DNA of 64,000 nucleotides from Streptosporangium carneum (GTDB lineage Bacteria; Actinomycetota; Actinomycetes; Streptosporangiales; Streptosporangiaceae): NCBI RefSeq assembly GCF_027922005.1, contig NZ_BSEV01000004.1, positions 124,001-188,000 on the forward strand, written 5' to 3'. The translations under genes and the position numbers were made by a program. Of this stretch, positions 53,764 to 62,389 are shown piece after piece. Position 1 is the first letter of the stretch, and every line of letters begins with the position of its first letter. The notes beneath the pieces were generated by a model. It was not told where the DNA came from. It was given only the letters and a program-made list of their open reading frames with translations, and did no database searches.

Positions 53764-54096
53764 TCATCCGGCGAACAGCGGTCGAACCTCGACGCCGCCG
53801 TCCTGGACGGCCGGGTTGAGCTTGGCGATGCGCAGGGCCATGTCCAGGTCGGGCGCCTCCAGGACGTAGAACCCGGCGACGACCTCCTTGGCCTCGGCGA
53901 ACGGGCCGTCGGTGACCACGTCGCCGCGGATCGAGGTGGCTGTGGTGCTGGGCTGCAGCGCGAACCCCGCGACGATCCGGCCGCCCAGCTCCTCGACCTG
54001 GGCGGGGTAGCGCTCCAGCAGCCTCATGTAGTCGGGCGTGCAGTCCATCGGGTCGGCCGGGGACGGCGAGTAGACCAGGATTCCGTACCGGGCCAT
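53764..54096 (-). CDS. YCII/DGPF-family protein
   Basis: 110 residues with VTDGPFAEAKEVVAGFYVLE, the DGPF signature, and N terminus MARYGILVYSPSPADP. GAGGAGAAA precedes the ATG. It lacks an adjacent sigma gene, unlike the homologue at 1348. Confidence 0.9.
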   Translation of the reverse strand: MARYGILVYSPSPADPMDCTPDYMRLLERYPAQVEELGGRIVAGFALQPSTTATSIRGDVVTDGPFAEAKEVVAGFYVLEAPDLDMALRIAKLNPAVQDGGVEVRPLFAG

Positions 54097-54425
54097 CGGT
54101 TTCTCCTCGAATCGGTGTTCATCCTCTGTTCCCCGGCAGACGGGGACGGCCGGACTTTACACCTCCGGCGGGAAATCAACGGTCATCCTTCGGAGCGGGA
54201 AGGCCTGCGTCGGCTCGTGTCGGCGGGGGCCGCCCCTCACCCTATGGGTCTCACAGAATCAGGAACTCATGACTCCCTACGGTGAGATCCAGCTGCGCAC
54301 CGACCGGCGCCTGGACCTCACCGACCTGCCGACTGCGTAACGCCGGACGCTCGCTCGTTCCGGCGGCAGCGCGGCTGGACCGTCCCGGCGCTCGATGTCG
54401 GCGGGGCGTCGGCGATACTGTGGGC
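54097..54425. other. 329-bp gap
   Basis: A 23-codon plus-strand frame (MTPYGEIQLRTDRRLDLTDL, 54270-54341) is visible but too short and isolated to support as a gene. Otherwise it holds only the promoter regions of the divergent YCII and AraC genes. Confidence 0.4.
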
Positions 54426-55265
54426 GTGGAGTACGTGTCCAGAGTGCCGCGACCGCCGCTGGACAGGCTGATCGACGACCTTTACTACCTGGAGGGTGCG
54501 CCGCCGTACGCCCGGCTGACGCTGCCGCCGATGCCGTCGGCGTTGCTCATCGTCAACCTCGGGGCGCCGTTCCGCATCCGCGCCGGCACCGACATCGAGA
54601 CGGCCGAGTACGCCGACGGCTGCGTGGTCACCATGCCCACCCGCGCGTTGGAGTTCGGCTACCCACTCCGGACCCGGTCCGTCGGCGTGCACTTCAAGCC
54701 GTGGGGGCTGGCGCCGTTCCTGCCGATGCCCGCTGCCGAGCTGTGTGACCGGCCGGTGACGGTAGAGCAGGTTTGGGGTCGGCCCGCCATCGCTGAGCTG
54801 CAAGACCGGCTGGCCACGGCGGACGGACCGCACGAGATGCTGACGCTGCTCGAGGAGGAGCTGATGCGACGGCTGTGCGAGACCGCCGGCCTGGGGCTGG
54901 TCCGCCATACGAGCAGCGTCATCGCGGCGACCAGCGGGGCGGTGGCGATCGGCGACCTGAGCGTGGCAGCCGGTGTCAGCAGCACTCATCTGGCACAGCG
55001 GTTCAAGGAGCTCATCGGCGTCACGCCGAAGCGGCTGGCCCGCACCTACCGCTTCGCCGCCACCGTGTTCGCGATCAACCCCGCCGGACCGATCGACTGG
55101 GGCGACCTCGCCGGTGGCGCAGGCTACTTCGACCAGGCCCACTTCGGCCACGAGTTCCGGGCGTTCACCGGGCTCACGCCGACCCGGTACGTCGAAGTCC
55201 GGCGGCGGTTCCTGCGCGAACATCCCGGCCACGCGCTGGACGGCTGGCCGCTGCCGGCCGATTGA
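54426..55265 (+). CDS. AraC-family regulator with DUF6597-like N terminus
   Basis: 279 residues from GTG at 54426. The N-terminal region (LDRLIDDLYYLEGAPPYARL, then MPTRALEFGYPLRTRSVGVH) matches regulators annotated with DUF6597. The C-terminal AraC helix-turn-helix pair is IGDLSVAAGVSSTHLAQRFK and WGDLAGGAGYFDQAHFGHEF. No good ribosome binding site is visible. The downstream RibD-like gene is a possible target. Confidence 0.88.
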   Translation: MEYVSRVPRPPLDRLIDDLYYLEGAPPYARLTLPPMPSALLIVNLGAPFRIRAGTDIETAEYADGCVVTMPTRALEFGYPLRTRSVGVHFKPWGLAPFLPMPAAELCDRPVTVEQVWGRPAIAELQDRLATADGPHEMLTLLEEELMRRLCETAGLGLVRHTSSVIAATSGAVAIGDLSVAAGVSSTHLAQRFKELIGVTPKRLARTYRFAATVFAINPAGPIDWGDLAGGAGYFDQAHFGHEFRAFTGLTPTRYVEVRRRFLREHPGHALDGWPLPAD

Positions 55266-55331
55266 TTTCTTACAAGAGCGACAGCTCACGACACGCTAAT
55301 TTGGGGGCACCCCAAAGCAGAGGAGAGCCCC

Positions 55332-55913
55332 GTGGGCAAGGTGGTCATGTACAGCTCGGTGTCGGTGGACGGCTTCGTCGCGGACGAGAATGACCAGCCC
55401 GGACCGCTGTTCGACTGGTTGTCCAGCGGTGACGTCCCGTTGGACGAGAGCGGCGAGCTGAAGGTGTCGCAGACGTCCTACGACTACACCCGGGCGTACT
55501 GGGACCAGATCGGAGTCACGATCGTCGGCCGCCACGTCTTCGACCTGACGGACGGCTGGGGCGGCAAGCCGCCGAGCGGCATCGACCACGTGGTCGTCGT
55601 GTCGCACCGGCCGATGCCCGAGGGCTGGGACCCCGAGGCGCCGTTTCACTTCGTCGACGGCGTCGAGGCGGCCGTGGCCAAGGCGCAGGAGCTTGCGGGT
55701 GACCGCATGGTCGAGGTCGCCGCTGGCGACGTCGGTGGCCAGGTGCTTGCCGCGGGCCTGATCGACGAGGTGCGCATGGACGTCGTACCCGTCGTGTTCG
55801 GGTCCGGCAAGCGCTACTTCGGGTCGGTCCACGCGCAGCACCTGTTGGAGGATCCTGACGTGGTGATTCAGGGCAACCGGGTGCTTCACCTGCGCTATCG
55901 GGTGCGCCGTTGA
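55332..55913 (+). CDS. dihydrofolate-reductase-like (RibD C-terminal domain) protein
   Basis: 193 residues, GTG start with AGAGGAGAG upstream. KVVMYSSVSVDGFVADENDQ is the N-terminal NADPH-binding strand of RibD_C proteins, with VTIVGRHVFDLTDGWGG and MVEVAAGDVGGQVLAAGLID as further conserved blocks. It is a probable NADPH-dependent reductase; the substrate is unknown. Confidence 0.9.
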   Translation: MGKVVMYSSVSVDGFVADENDQPGPLFDWLSSGDVPLDESGELKVSQTSYDYTRAYWDQIGVTIVGRHVFDLTDGWGGKPPSGIDHVVVVSHRPMPEGWDPEAPFHFVDGVEAAVAKAQELAGDRMVEVAAGDVGGQVLAAGLIDEVRMDVVPVVFGSGKRYFGSVHAQHLLEDPDVVIQGNRVLHLRYRVRR

Positions 55914-56400
55914 CCGATCTGAGCGGGTACGCGAAGAAGTCCGCTGCGAACGGTGACACAAGATCGGGTCTCCGGCTGCGTTTGCGCATCGCTGTCCCTG
56001 GTCGGGCAGCCGACGCCGATCCGCCCCAGCACCTCACCTGCGGCAAGTTCAACTCAAGATCACTGGTTGCCGGTTTCCGTCGTATCTTGGCCGACCCCCG
56101 AACGGACTTGGCCTGAGCGTGGCCTCGGGACTTTGGGCCCGATCAACGCGCCGACGCCGCCCTCCCATCAGAGCTTCTGATATCGCGGTCCTGGACTAGG
56201 GGTTCCCGTAGTAATCGCGGAAAATCGGGCGGATATGGCCCCGAGCTGGTGTTTCGCTAATCCTGGTGGAGCAGGTCGGCAGGAGCCGAACGCTGCGGCG
56301 TCGTAGGTCTTACCGGCGTCGCGTCGCCGTATTCCGGCTGTCCTGCCAACGGGCCGGCGCCTCAAGGCCCTCCACCTGGGTTCGCGCGATCAGCCCCAAA
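55914..56400. other. gap with debris only
   Basis: No gene is supportable. A GGGGTTCCCGTAGTAATCGC sequence near 56201 resembles the outer end of a Tn3-type terminal repeat. No partner copy was found in the window. Confidence 0.35.
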
Positions 56401-56402
56401 GT

Positions 56403-56657
56403 AGGCCAGCAAGGTGGAGGTGTTCGCGTCGTTCGCAGGCGCCGGTGGCCAAGTCCACCCTCAGCCATCACCTGCGGGTGCTGCGTGATGCCGGGCTGAC
56501 CCGCACCCGCCAGGAGGGCACCCGCTGCTTTGTGATCTTGCGGCGGCAGGAGTTGCAGACCCGCTTCCCCGGGCTGCTGCAGGCGGTGCTGGCCGCGGCC
56601 GAGGAGGAGGACATCGGCCACCAGGTGAGCGTGAAAGACGCCGCGCAACCCGCCTGA
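56403..56657 (+). pseudogene. ArsR-type helix-turn-helix regulator relic
   Basis: AKSTLSHHLRVLRDAGLTRT, RQEGTRCFVILRRQELQTRF is the recognition helix and wing of an ArsR-like regulator, readable from GTG 56445 for 70 residues. The first two helices expected upstream are in a different frame or lost. The GTG could still express a fragment, but it would lack the dimerisation helix. Confidence 0.65.
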
Positions 56658-56705
56658 ACCGGCAAGTGATCGCCAACGTCGCCGGTGACCTCTTCACCCA
56701 CTACA

Positions 56706-57380
56706 TCACAAGGCTTTCGGAGCCGGCGCCGGCGCCGAGTGGTCGCCGGTCACGCCGTTTCCTGAGCGTCCGGAGCGGGTGAACGCCGTACGCTGCCGCT
56801 CGGCCTCTAGGCGGATGGCGCACTTTACAGCGTGGTCGTTGATCAGGCCCATGGCCTGCATGAACGCGAACGTCGTCGTGGGCCCGACGAATGCCCAGCC
56901 CTTGCGTTTCAGGTCTTTTGACAGGGCGACCGATGCGGCGGAAGTAGAGACGGTCTGGGGTTCACTCAGCTCCGTCGGGGCGGGTTCGTGGCGCCGGACG
57001 AAGGCGGCCAGTGATCCTTCCCGCTCCAGCAGTTCCTCGGCGCGGCGGGCGTTGTCGATCGTCGCCTCGATCTTGCCGCGGTGCCGTACGATGCCGGCGT
57101 CCTGGAGCAGGCGTTCGACGTCGCGGGCGGTGAAGCGGGCGAGGCTGGGGATGTCGAAGCCGGCGAAGGCGGCGCGGAAGTTCTCCCGCTTGGTCAAGAT
57201 GGTGCGCCAGCTGAGCCCGGACTGAAAACCCTCCAGGCACAGCTTCTCGAACAGGCGGCGGTCATCACCGACGGGAAAGCCCCGTTCGGTGTCGTGGTAG
57301 GCCAGGAACTCCGGTGCGGCACCGCTCCACGAGCAGCGCGACAGCTCCGGGCCGGGCGTCGGCACGGTCATCTCATCCAT
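56706..57380 (-). CDS. tag: DNA-3-methyladenine glycosylase I
   Basis: About 224 residues. The zinc ligands typical of Tag are visible: Cys16 (RCSWSG), His29 (AYHDTE), and His/Cys in NDHAVKCA. The base-binding glutamate is in LCLEGFQSGLSW (about residue 50). The enzyme removes 3-methyladenine from alkylated DNA. ATG 57380 and ATG 57371 are both possible starts. The C terminus is extended by a Pro/Ala tail. It lies downstream of a YciI and a TetR gene on the same strand. Confidence 0.93.
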   Translation of the reverse strand: MDEMTVPTPGPELSRCSWSGAAPEFLAYHDTERGFPVGDDRRLFEKLCLEGFQSGLSWRTILTKRENFRAAFAGFDIPSLARFTARDVERLLQDAGIVRHRGKIEATIDNARRAEELLEREGSLAAFVRRHEPAPTELSEPQTVSTSAASVALSKDLKRKGWAFVGPTTTFAFMQAMGLINDHAVKCAIRLEAERQRTAFTRSGRSGNGVTGDHSAPAPAPKAL

Positions 57381-57536
57381 GGTCCTTACGTCGTAGCGGG
57401 CGGGCACCGGCTCCGGGTCCGCAGGCGTCGAGGTCCGGTTCGCCCAGGGCGGGCCCCGCCGCAACCGGCTGCTTTCCCGGGGCGGCGTCAGACCGGTCCG
57501 GGCAGGGACGCCTGCGGGGCCCGGTGGGAGGCGCGC

Positions 57537-57824
57537 TCAGGCGAGCAGGAATTTCAGGCGGTCGTCGGCCTGCCACGGCGCGATCTCGATGATCTCCGCG
57601 CTGACGATGTCCTCGGCGACGAACGGGTCGGCCGCCACGCGGCCCTCCAGGTCCTCCCGCGAGGTGCCGTGGGCCACGATCGCGCCGCCTAGCCCCGGCT
57701 GGATGCTGCCGGCCAGCAGGAACACGCCGTCGTCGACGCCGCGCTTGATCCATTCCTGGTGGCCGGGCATGTGCTGTCCGGCGGCACCCTTGTTGGCGGA
57801 GAACCGCAGCAACACCACGAACAT
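57537..57824 (-). CDS. YciI-family protein
   Basis: 95 residues. MFVVLLRFSANKGAAGQHMP, WIKRGVDDGVFLLAGSIQPG and DPFVAEDIVSAEIIEIAPW fit the YciI dimeric ferredoxin-like family. It is separated by 35 bp from the upstream TetR gene and is likely in its operon. Confidence 0.88.
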   Translation of the reverse strand: MFVVLLRFSANKGAAGQHMPGHQEWIKRGVDDGVFLLAGSIQPGLGGAIVAHGTSREDLEGRVAADPFVAEDIVSAEIIEIAPWQADDRLKFLLA

Positions 57825-57859
57825 GTAAGACCTCTCAGAATCGTTGAACTCAGGTCGCG

Positions 57860-58480
57860 TCAGGCGTCGGCCTGCGCGCAGTCCTCAGGGACGACGGGGG
57901 CGGCGCCTTCGGTGCCGGCGGAGTATGCGCCCAGCCAGTCGTGCATCCGCTGGACCTCGCGGTGAATGAAGTCCTCGTCGTAGAAGGCGTGCGCCAACGT
58001 GGCGACACCCTGACTGAAGGTCAGCACGTGCATCGCCAGCGCGTCGGCCTGCTCCCGGTGCCCCAACTGCGTGAACTGCTCACGTAGCCATGATCGGAAG
58101 AGCGTGAACAGGCCGCCGGCCGCACCCAGCGCGGGGTGGCCGAGCTTGGCCAGCTCCGTGGTCAAGGTGCCCACCGGGCAGCCGTAGTTCTGGATGTCGA
58201 CGCGGTTGGTCACCACGATCTCGACGAACCTGCGAATGCGGCCGGCGGGGTCGGCCTCCTCGGCCTCCCACTGCTTGAGCATCCGTTGCCGGCTCTCCAG
58301 CCGCGCGGCGATCACCGCGCCCAGAATGTCGTCCTTGGACTTGAAGTGGTAGTAGAAGTTCCCCCGGGAGATGTGAACGGCCTCCGCGATCGCCGCGAAG
58401 GACGTGTGCTCATAGCCCTGCCGATAGAACAGTTGGTCAGCCGCCTCGACGATATGGGCCCGGGTCGTTGCTGCGCCCAT
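57860..58480 (-). CDS. TetR-family regulator
   Basis: 206 residues from ATG 58480 with GGGAGGGACG upstream. The helix-turn-helix is YEHTSFAAIAEAVHISRGNF, YYHFKSKDDILGAVI, and the C-terminal domain carries the single cysteine motif QNYGCPVGTLTTELAKLG typical of the TetR_C_11/AcnR-like group. A large double dyad lies 43 bp upstream of the start. Confidence 0.92.
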   Translation of the reverse strand: MGAATTRAHIVEAADQLFYRQGYEHTSFAAIAEAVHISRGNFYYHFKSKDDILGAVIAARLESRQRMLKQWEAEEADPAGRIRRFVEIVVTNRVDIQNYGCPVGTLTTELAKLGHPALGAAGGLFTLFRSWLREQFTQLGHREQADALAMHVLTFSQGVATLAHAFYDEDFIHREVQRMHDWLGAYSAGTEGAAPVVPEDCAQADA

Positions 58481-58522
58481 GGTCTCGTCCCTCCCATTGC
58501 CTGCCGCCTCATGAAACCGCCC

Positions 58523-58565
58523 TAGGACGACTGTCCTAGGACGAGATATTAGGACAGTCGTCCTA
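58523..58565. promoter_or_regulatory. double-dyad TetR operator
   Basis: TAGGACGACTGTCCTA (58523-58538) and its exact reverse complement TAGGACAGTCGTCCTA (58550-58565) flank an 11-bp spacer. Each 16-mer is itself a dyad (TAGGAC/GTCCTA), so two TetR dimers could bind. It lies in the promoter region of the TetR-YciI operon. Confidence 0.78.
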
Positions 58566-58756
58566 TGTGGTGTCAACCGGCTCCGGCGCTCTGCCGCTCC
58601 TCCACTGGCGGGTCGAACACGGCCTGTCGGTAAGGTTGGCTCCACCAGCCGCCATCTGTGACATTTCCGCAGGTGAACAGGAACACCAGCCCACCGGATA
58701 CAGGCTGGCCGAGGTCGAGCCGTACCCGGCGCACAGAACGCTTCCACAAGCACCTA

Positions 58757-59045
58757 CTACAGCGACGAGTGCCGGCATCGCCTATCTGCCCTACGGCGCC
58801 GGCATCCTGGCGGGCATCTCGGCTCGGCCCTGTTCACCTCCGTTCAGCAGGTCGGCGGTGCCGTCGGGGTGGCCGCGCCGGCCATCATGGGCTACTCGGG
58901 CGGGCTCACGGCGGGCGCGGTCTGCATGGCGCTCGGCGCTGTGATCATCGTCGTGCTGCTGCCGTCGCGGGCCAGCGGCCCGCGGCAGACCGCTGGACAT
59001 GGAGCCGATGGCCGAAGCAAACCGGCAACCGCTCCCCGGCTCTGA
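58757..59045 (+). pseudogene. MFS exporter relic
   Basis: The plus-strand frames AGIAYLPYGAGILAGI and, shifted, GSALFTSVQQVGGAVGVAAP, GLTAGAVCMALGAVIIVVLL are late transmembrane segments of a DHA2-type exporter. They are joined by a deletion and end RSKPATAPRL. It is divergent from the TetR gene, so it was probably that regulator's original target. Confidence 0.7.
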
Positions 59046-59281
59046 GCAGTCACAGCTCCGCCTGAACCCGAAGGGACACGCCCGCTTGGAGAGAGACCGA
59101 CTCGGGCGCGACCTCATCCCACTGCGGCCGAAGTGCCGACTTGCCACGTGGCATCGGCACTTCGCGGATTTCTGGACACCGTAGGGCGTGTACGTCCAGG
59201 ATGGGAGCCGTTTCGTCCGGCAGGCCGCCCCGCCGCCGCGCTCGGGCGGCCTGCCCGGCCTCGCCGCCGGTCCCCGCTGGA

Positions 59282-59908
59282 TCATCGGGTTCGGCGGATT
59301 CGGGTTCGGCGGATGAGGTAGCAGACGTGGGGCGTATCCAGCCACTCCTCGTCGAGTTCCCTGCCGGTGAGGCGGCCGATGGCCGTGAGGGCCGTCGCGA
59401 TCATCTCATCGATGGGCGATCCCACGACGTCCCAGTCGGTGGGCATCCGCAGACCCTCGGCGTGCTCGTGCAGCGGCTCCAGCATCTCCTCCAACGGCGC
59501 GGAGAAGGTGAGCCGGCCGTCGATCGCGTACTCCACGCGGTGCCCGCCGCCACCGTGCCAGCCGATCGCGATGGCCCTGCCGCCGTCGCGCGAGAGCTCC
59601 GACAGTCGAGGTTTCTCTGTGACGTCCATCCACTGGATCTGCATCGCCAGGGTCCAGGCGTTCCAGGGGCCGACGAGGATGATCCCGTCTTTGTCACCGG
59701 GCATCTTGTCGCCCTCGAAGCCGAGTCCGATGTTCGCCAGCGTGACCGCTATCGCGCTGCCCAGGTCGGCGCCGAGCCGCCGGGCGGTCTCCTCGACCGT
59801 CAGTCCTTCGACCCAGACGGCGGCGAAGCCGTCCGTGACGTTCTCCCAGCGGGATTCGAGCAGGTCGTACAGGTGGGTGGGGTTCGGCATGTCCATCCGA
59901 TCGAACAT
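59282..59908 (-). CDS. DUF6461-family protein
   Basis: About 208 residues. The pattern HLYDLLESRWENVTDGFAAV, WVEGLTVEETARRLGAD and AIAIGWHGGGGHRVEYAIDG fits the actinomycete DUF6461 family. The start is uncertain (ATG 59908, 59896 or 59890), and no good ribosome binding site is visible. The C terminus ends in a repetitive RRTRIRRTR created by a short tandem repeat. Function unknown. Confidence 0.75.
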   Translation of the reverse strand: MFDRMDMPNPTHLYDLLESRWENVTDGFAAVWVEGLTVEETARRLGADLGSAIAVTLANIGLGFEGDKMPGDKDGIILVGPWNAWTLAMQIQWMDVTEKPRLSELSRDGGRAIAIGWHGGGGHRVEYAIDGRLTFSAPLEEMLEPLHEHAEGLRMPTDWDVVGSPIDEMIATALTAIGRLTGRELDEEWLDTPHVCYLIRRTRIRRTR

Positions 59909-59957
59909 GGGGGTGCCGCTCCCCGGTCGCGGGGAGCGGCACACCGGGCTGGCTGTC

Positions 59958-60153
59958 TCAGATCACGCTCACCCAGAAGGCGTCCTTGTGGAGGATGCGG
60001 TTCTGGACTTCGAAGAGCTGTTCATGGTTTCCGGCGTTCCCGTTGTGCTCGGTCAGCACGGGCCTGATGGAGAAGTTCCAGCTCTGCAAGTGGGGATCGT
60101 GGTCGCTCGCACGATATCCCGCCCCCTCCTTGGTGTTGTGGAACGGATACTCG
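59958..60153 (-). pseudogene. C-terminal relic resembling a NucA/NucB-type nuclease
   Basis: The frame reads SDEYPFHNTKEGAGYRASDH and NRILHKDAFWVSVI. The DEYPF...T.EGAG block and the terminal D-x-F-x-V pattern match the end of NucA/NucB deoxyribonuclease domains of actinomycete toxins and secreted nucleases. The N-terminal remainder has been replaced by the integrase relic. Confidence 0.5.
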
Positions 60154-60425
60154 TCAGAGGTTGTCGCGCAGCGGGATGTCGCAGCGCGACAGCAGCCGTT
60201 CCAGCTTGGTCTTGGGGACGGCCTTGGTGTGGTCGACGTTCTCGCGGCGCCGTTCGGCATCGGCCGGGACTGCCGGAGCCGCCCACCTCTTCTTCGCGGC
60301 GCACCAGGTGAGCCAGGAGAAGGCGGCGGCGCGGTTGCGGTTCCAGGTGGCCGGCGCGCAGCCGCCCCACAGGGTGGTGAGGGCGTCGCTGATCTCGGTG
60401 CCGGCGACGTCGGCCAGGTGGCGTG
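60154..60425 (-). pseudogene. N-terminal relic of a tyrosine recombinase
   Basis: LADVAGTEISDALTTLWGGC, APATWNRNRAAAFSWLTWCA and VPADAERRRENVDHTKAVPK are nearly the same as residues 57-140 of the recombinase at 17305-18246. The frame ends at SRCDIPLRDNL, before all catalytic residues except the approach to Arg. Confidence 0.82.
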
Positions 60426-60501
60426 TTTCCGCCGCCGAGTTCGGCGTTGGTGTGTTTCTGGCGCACTCCGGCCGCCTTCTCGCTCGCTGAGCGATCTCGT
60501 A

Positions 60502-60519
60502 TTGCACCGAGCGATGCAA
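60502..60519. promoter_or_regulatory. TetR operator candidate (regulator side)
   Basis: TTGCACCGAGCGATGCAA is an imperfect palindrome 18 bp before the tetR start. The segment CACYGASYGATGCAAAA recurs at 61173-61189 before the MFS gene. Confidence 0.6.
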
Positions 60520-60537
60520 AACAGGTAGCGTGCTCGT

Positions 60538-61131
60538 ATGGCGAGGCCGAGATCATTCGATGAGGACCGGGTCCTGGACACTGCGATGCGCACATTCTGG
60601 GCGAACGGCTATGAGTCGACCTCGACCAGGGACCTGTGTGAGGCGCTCGGCCTGGACCGCAGCAGCGTGTACAACGCCTTCACCAACAAGCGCGAGCTGT
60701 TCAAGCGCGCGTTGACCCGCTACATGGACGCCACCACTGCCGACCAGCTGCGCATCCTCGACAATCACGAGCTGCCGGCGAGCGAGCGGATCCGCGCGCT
60801 GTTCGCCAAGATCCTCCAGACGGAAGCGGCGAACAGGCGTGACGGCCACGGCCTCGGCTGCCTGACCGTCAACACCACAATGGAGCTCGCCGGCCGCGAC
60901 CCGGAGATCGCCCTGATGCTCGCTCGCGACACCGAGCGCCGAGTCGTCAGCCTGAGTGCGGCCATCAGGGGCGGGCAGCGCGATGGCGACATCGGCTCCA
61001 CCCGCGATCCCGCCGAACTCGCCAGGTTCGTCAACGCCGTGATCGCCGGGATACGGGTGGCCGCTCAGGGGGGTGCCGACGACGCCGCCATCGCGGCCGT
61101 CGCGGCCACGGCCATGGACGCCCTGGCTTGA
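60538..61131 (+). CDS. TetR-family regulator
   Basis: 197 residues, MARPRSFDEDRVLDTAMRTF. The helix-turn-helix is GYESTSTRDLCEALGLDRSS, VYNAFTNKRELFKRA. The C-terminal part contains the DGHGLGCLTVNTTMELAGRD motif of the TetR_C_16-like group found in regulators of efflux pumps. The downstream co-directional MFS gene carries a matching operator. Confidence 0.93.
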   Translation: MARPRSFDEDRVLDTAMRTFWANGYESTSTRDLCEALGLDRSSVYNAFTNKRELFKRALTRYMDATTADQLRILDNHELPASERIRALFAKILQTEAANRRDGHGLGCLTVNTTMELAGRDPEIALMLARDTERRVVSLSAAIRGGQRDGDIGSTRDPAELARFVNAVIAGIRVAAQGGADDAAIAAVAATAMDALA

Positions 61132-61198
61132 CCTCCGCTTTTTTCGTACTGCTTTTTCGCGCCTGAATTCTACACTGACTGATGCAAAAAGGAGTCCC

Positions 61199-62389
61199 TT
61201 GCCCAGAGCCGTCTACGTCCTGGCCATCGGCATCTTCGCCATGGTCACCAGCGAGTTCGCCGTCGGAGGCCTGATGCCCGAGATGGCAGACGGACTCGGC
61301 GTGACCATCTCCCAAATCGGCTATCTGATCACCGCCTTCGCCGTGGCCATGTCGGCGGGCGGGCCGCTGATGACCGTCGCGCTGGTCCGGATACGCCCGA
61401 AACCCGCACTCATGCTGCTGTTCGCGATCTTCCTGGCGGGCAACGTGCTCGCGGCGGTTGCGCTCTCCTACCCGATCATGATGCTCGCACGCGTCATCAC
61501 CGGAGTCGCCTCCCAGGCGTTCTTCGGAGTCGCGATCTCGATGGCGGTCCAGCTGAGCCGCCCAGAGGTACGCGGCCGCGCTCTCGCCATCGTCTTGAAC
61601 GGATTGATGCTCGGCACTCTGCTCGGACTGCCACTGTCCACACTGATCGGCGGGCAGCTCGGCTGGCGCGCCGCCTTCTGGGCCGTCGGTGCCCTGACCG
61701 TCATCGCCGCACTCACCACGATGATGGGCGTTCCCAGGCTCGGGCGTGCTGACGGCGCCAACGGCAACTTCCGGCAGGAGACGGCGGTCTTCAGGAACGG
61801 CAGGCTGTGGCTGGCGCTGTCGACCAGCACCCTCATCATCGGCGCGACCTTTGCCGCCTTCAGCTATCTCAGCCCGATCCTTACCCAGGTCACCGGGTTC
61901 ACCTCGGAGTCCGTTCCCCTCCTGCTCGTCGCGTACGGCGCAGCCACCGTGATCGGGAACCACATCGTCGGATGTCTGGCCGACAGACACACCACCAGCG
62001 TCCTGCTGTCCGGGCTGATCCTCAACACGATCTTCCTGGCCGGATTCGCGATATTCGCCCACCTCAGCGTCCCCGCGGTGATCGCCATGCTGGGCGTCGG
62101 GCTGGTTGGAGTGACCATGAACCCGGCGATGGCCGTACGCATCCAGCGCGTCGGCAACCCGGGGCCGCTGGTCAACACCGTCCACGCCTCCTTCATCACC
62201 CTCGGGGTGATCATCGGTTCCTCGGTCGGCGGGCTGGTCATCGACGGAGAGCTTCGCTCAGGAGCGCGGCGAAGCCGCCGCCATCCACTGACGCGCCGCA
62301 CAAAGGCCCTCCGCTCGGGTCCGTGCCACCAGCCGCAAGTAGTTCTCGGTGACGAAAGCAGCGATCGACATCCGGTGCATAAGCGCTGA
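61199..62389 (+). CDS. MFS transporter (DHA1), 3' end altered
   Basis: 396 codons from TTG at 61199 with GGAG five bases upstream. Eleven hydrophobic segments are recognisable (YVLAIGIFAMVTSEFAVGGL to FITLGVIIGSSVGGLVIDG), as in AraJ/Bcr-type drug or sugar exporters. After VIDG the frame becomes Arg-rich, and the expected twelfth helix is absent. A neighbouring frame ends ERGEAAAIH, which looks like the original tail. A deletion with frame change near 62250 therefore seems to have truncated it, and activity is doubtful. CACTGACTGATGCAAAA at 61173-61189 is the likely TetR site. Confidence 0.8.
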   Translation: MPRAVYVLAIGIFAMVTSEFAVGGLMPEMADGLGVTISQIGYLITAFAVAMSAGGPLMTVALVRIRPKPALMLLFAIFLAGNVLAAVALSYPIMMLARVITGVASQAFFGVAISMAVQLSRPEVRGRALAIVLNGLMLGTLLGLPLSTLIGGQLGWRAAFWAVGALTVIAALTTMMGVPRLGRADGANGNFRQETAVFRNGRLWLALSTSTLIIGATFAAFSYLSPILTQVTGFTSESVPLLLVAYGAATVIGNHIVGCLADRHTTSVLLSGLILNTIFLAGFAIFAHLSVPAVIAMLGVGLVGVTMNPAMAVRIQRVGNPGPLVNTVHASFITLGVIIGSSVGGLVIDGELRSGARRSRRHPLTRRTKALRSGPCHQPQVVLGDESSDRHPVHKR

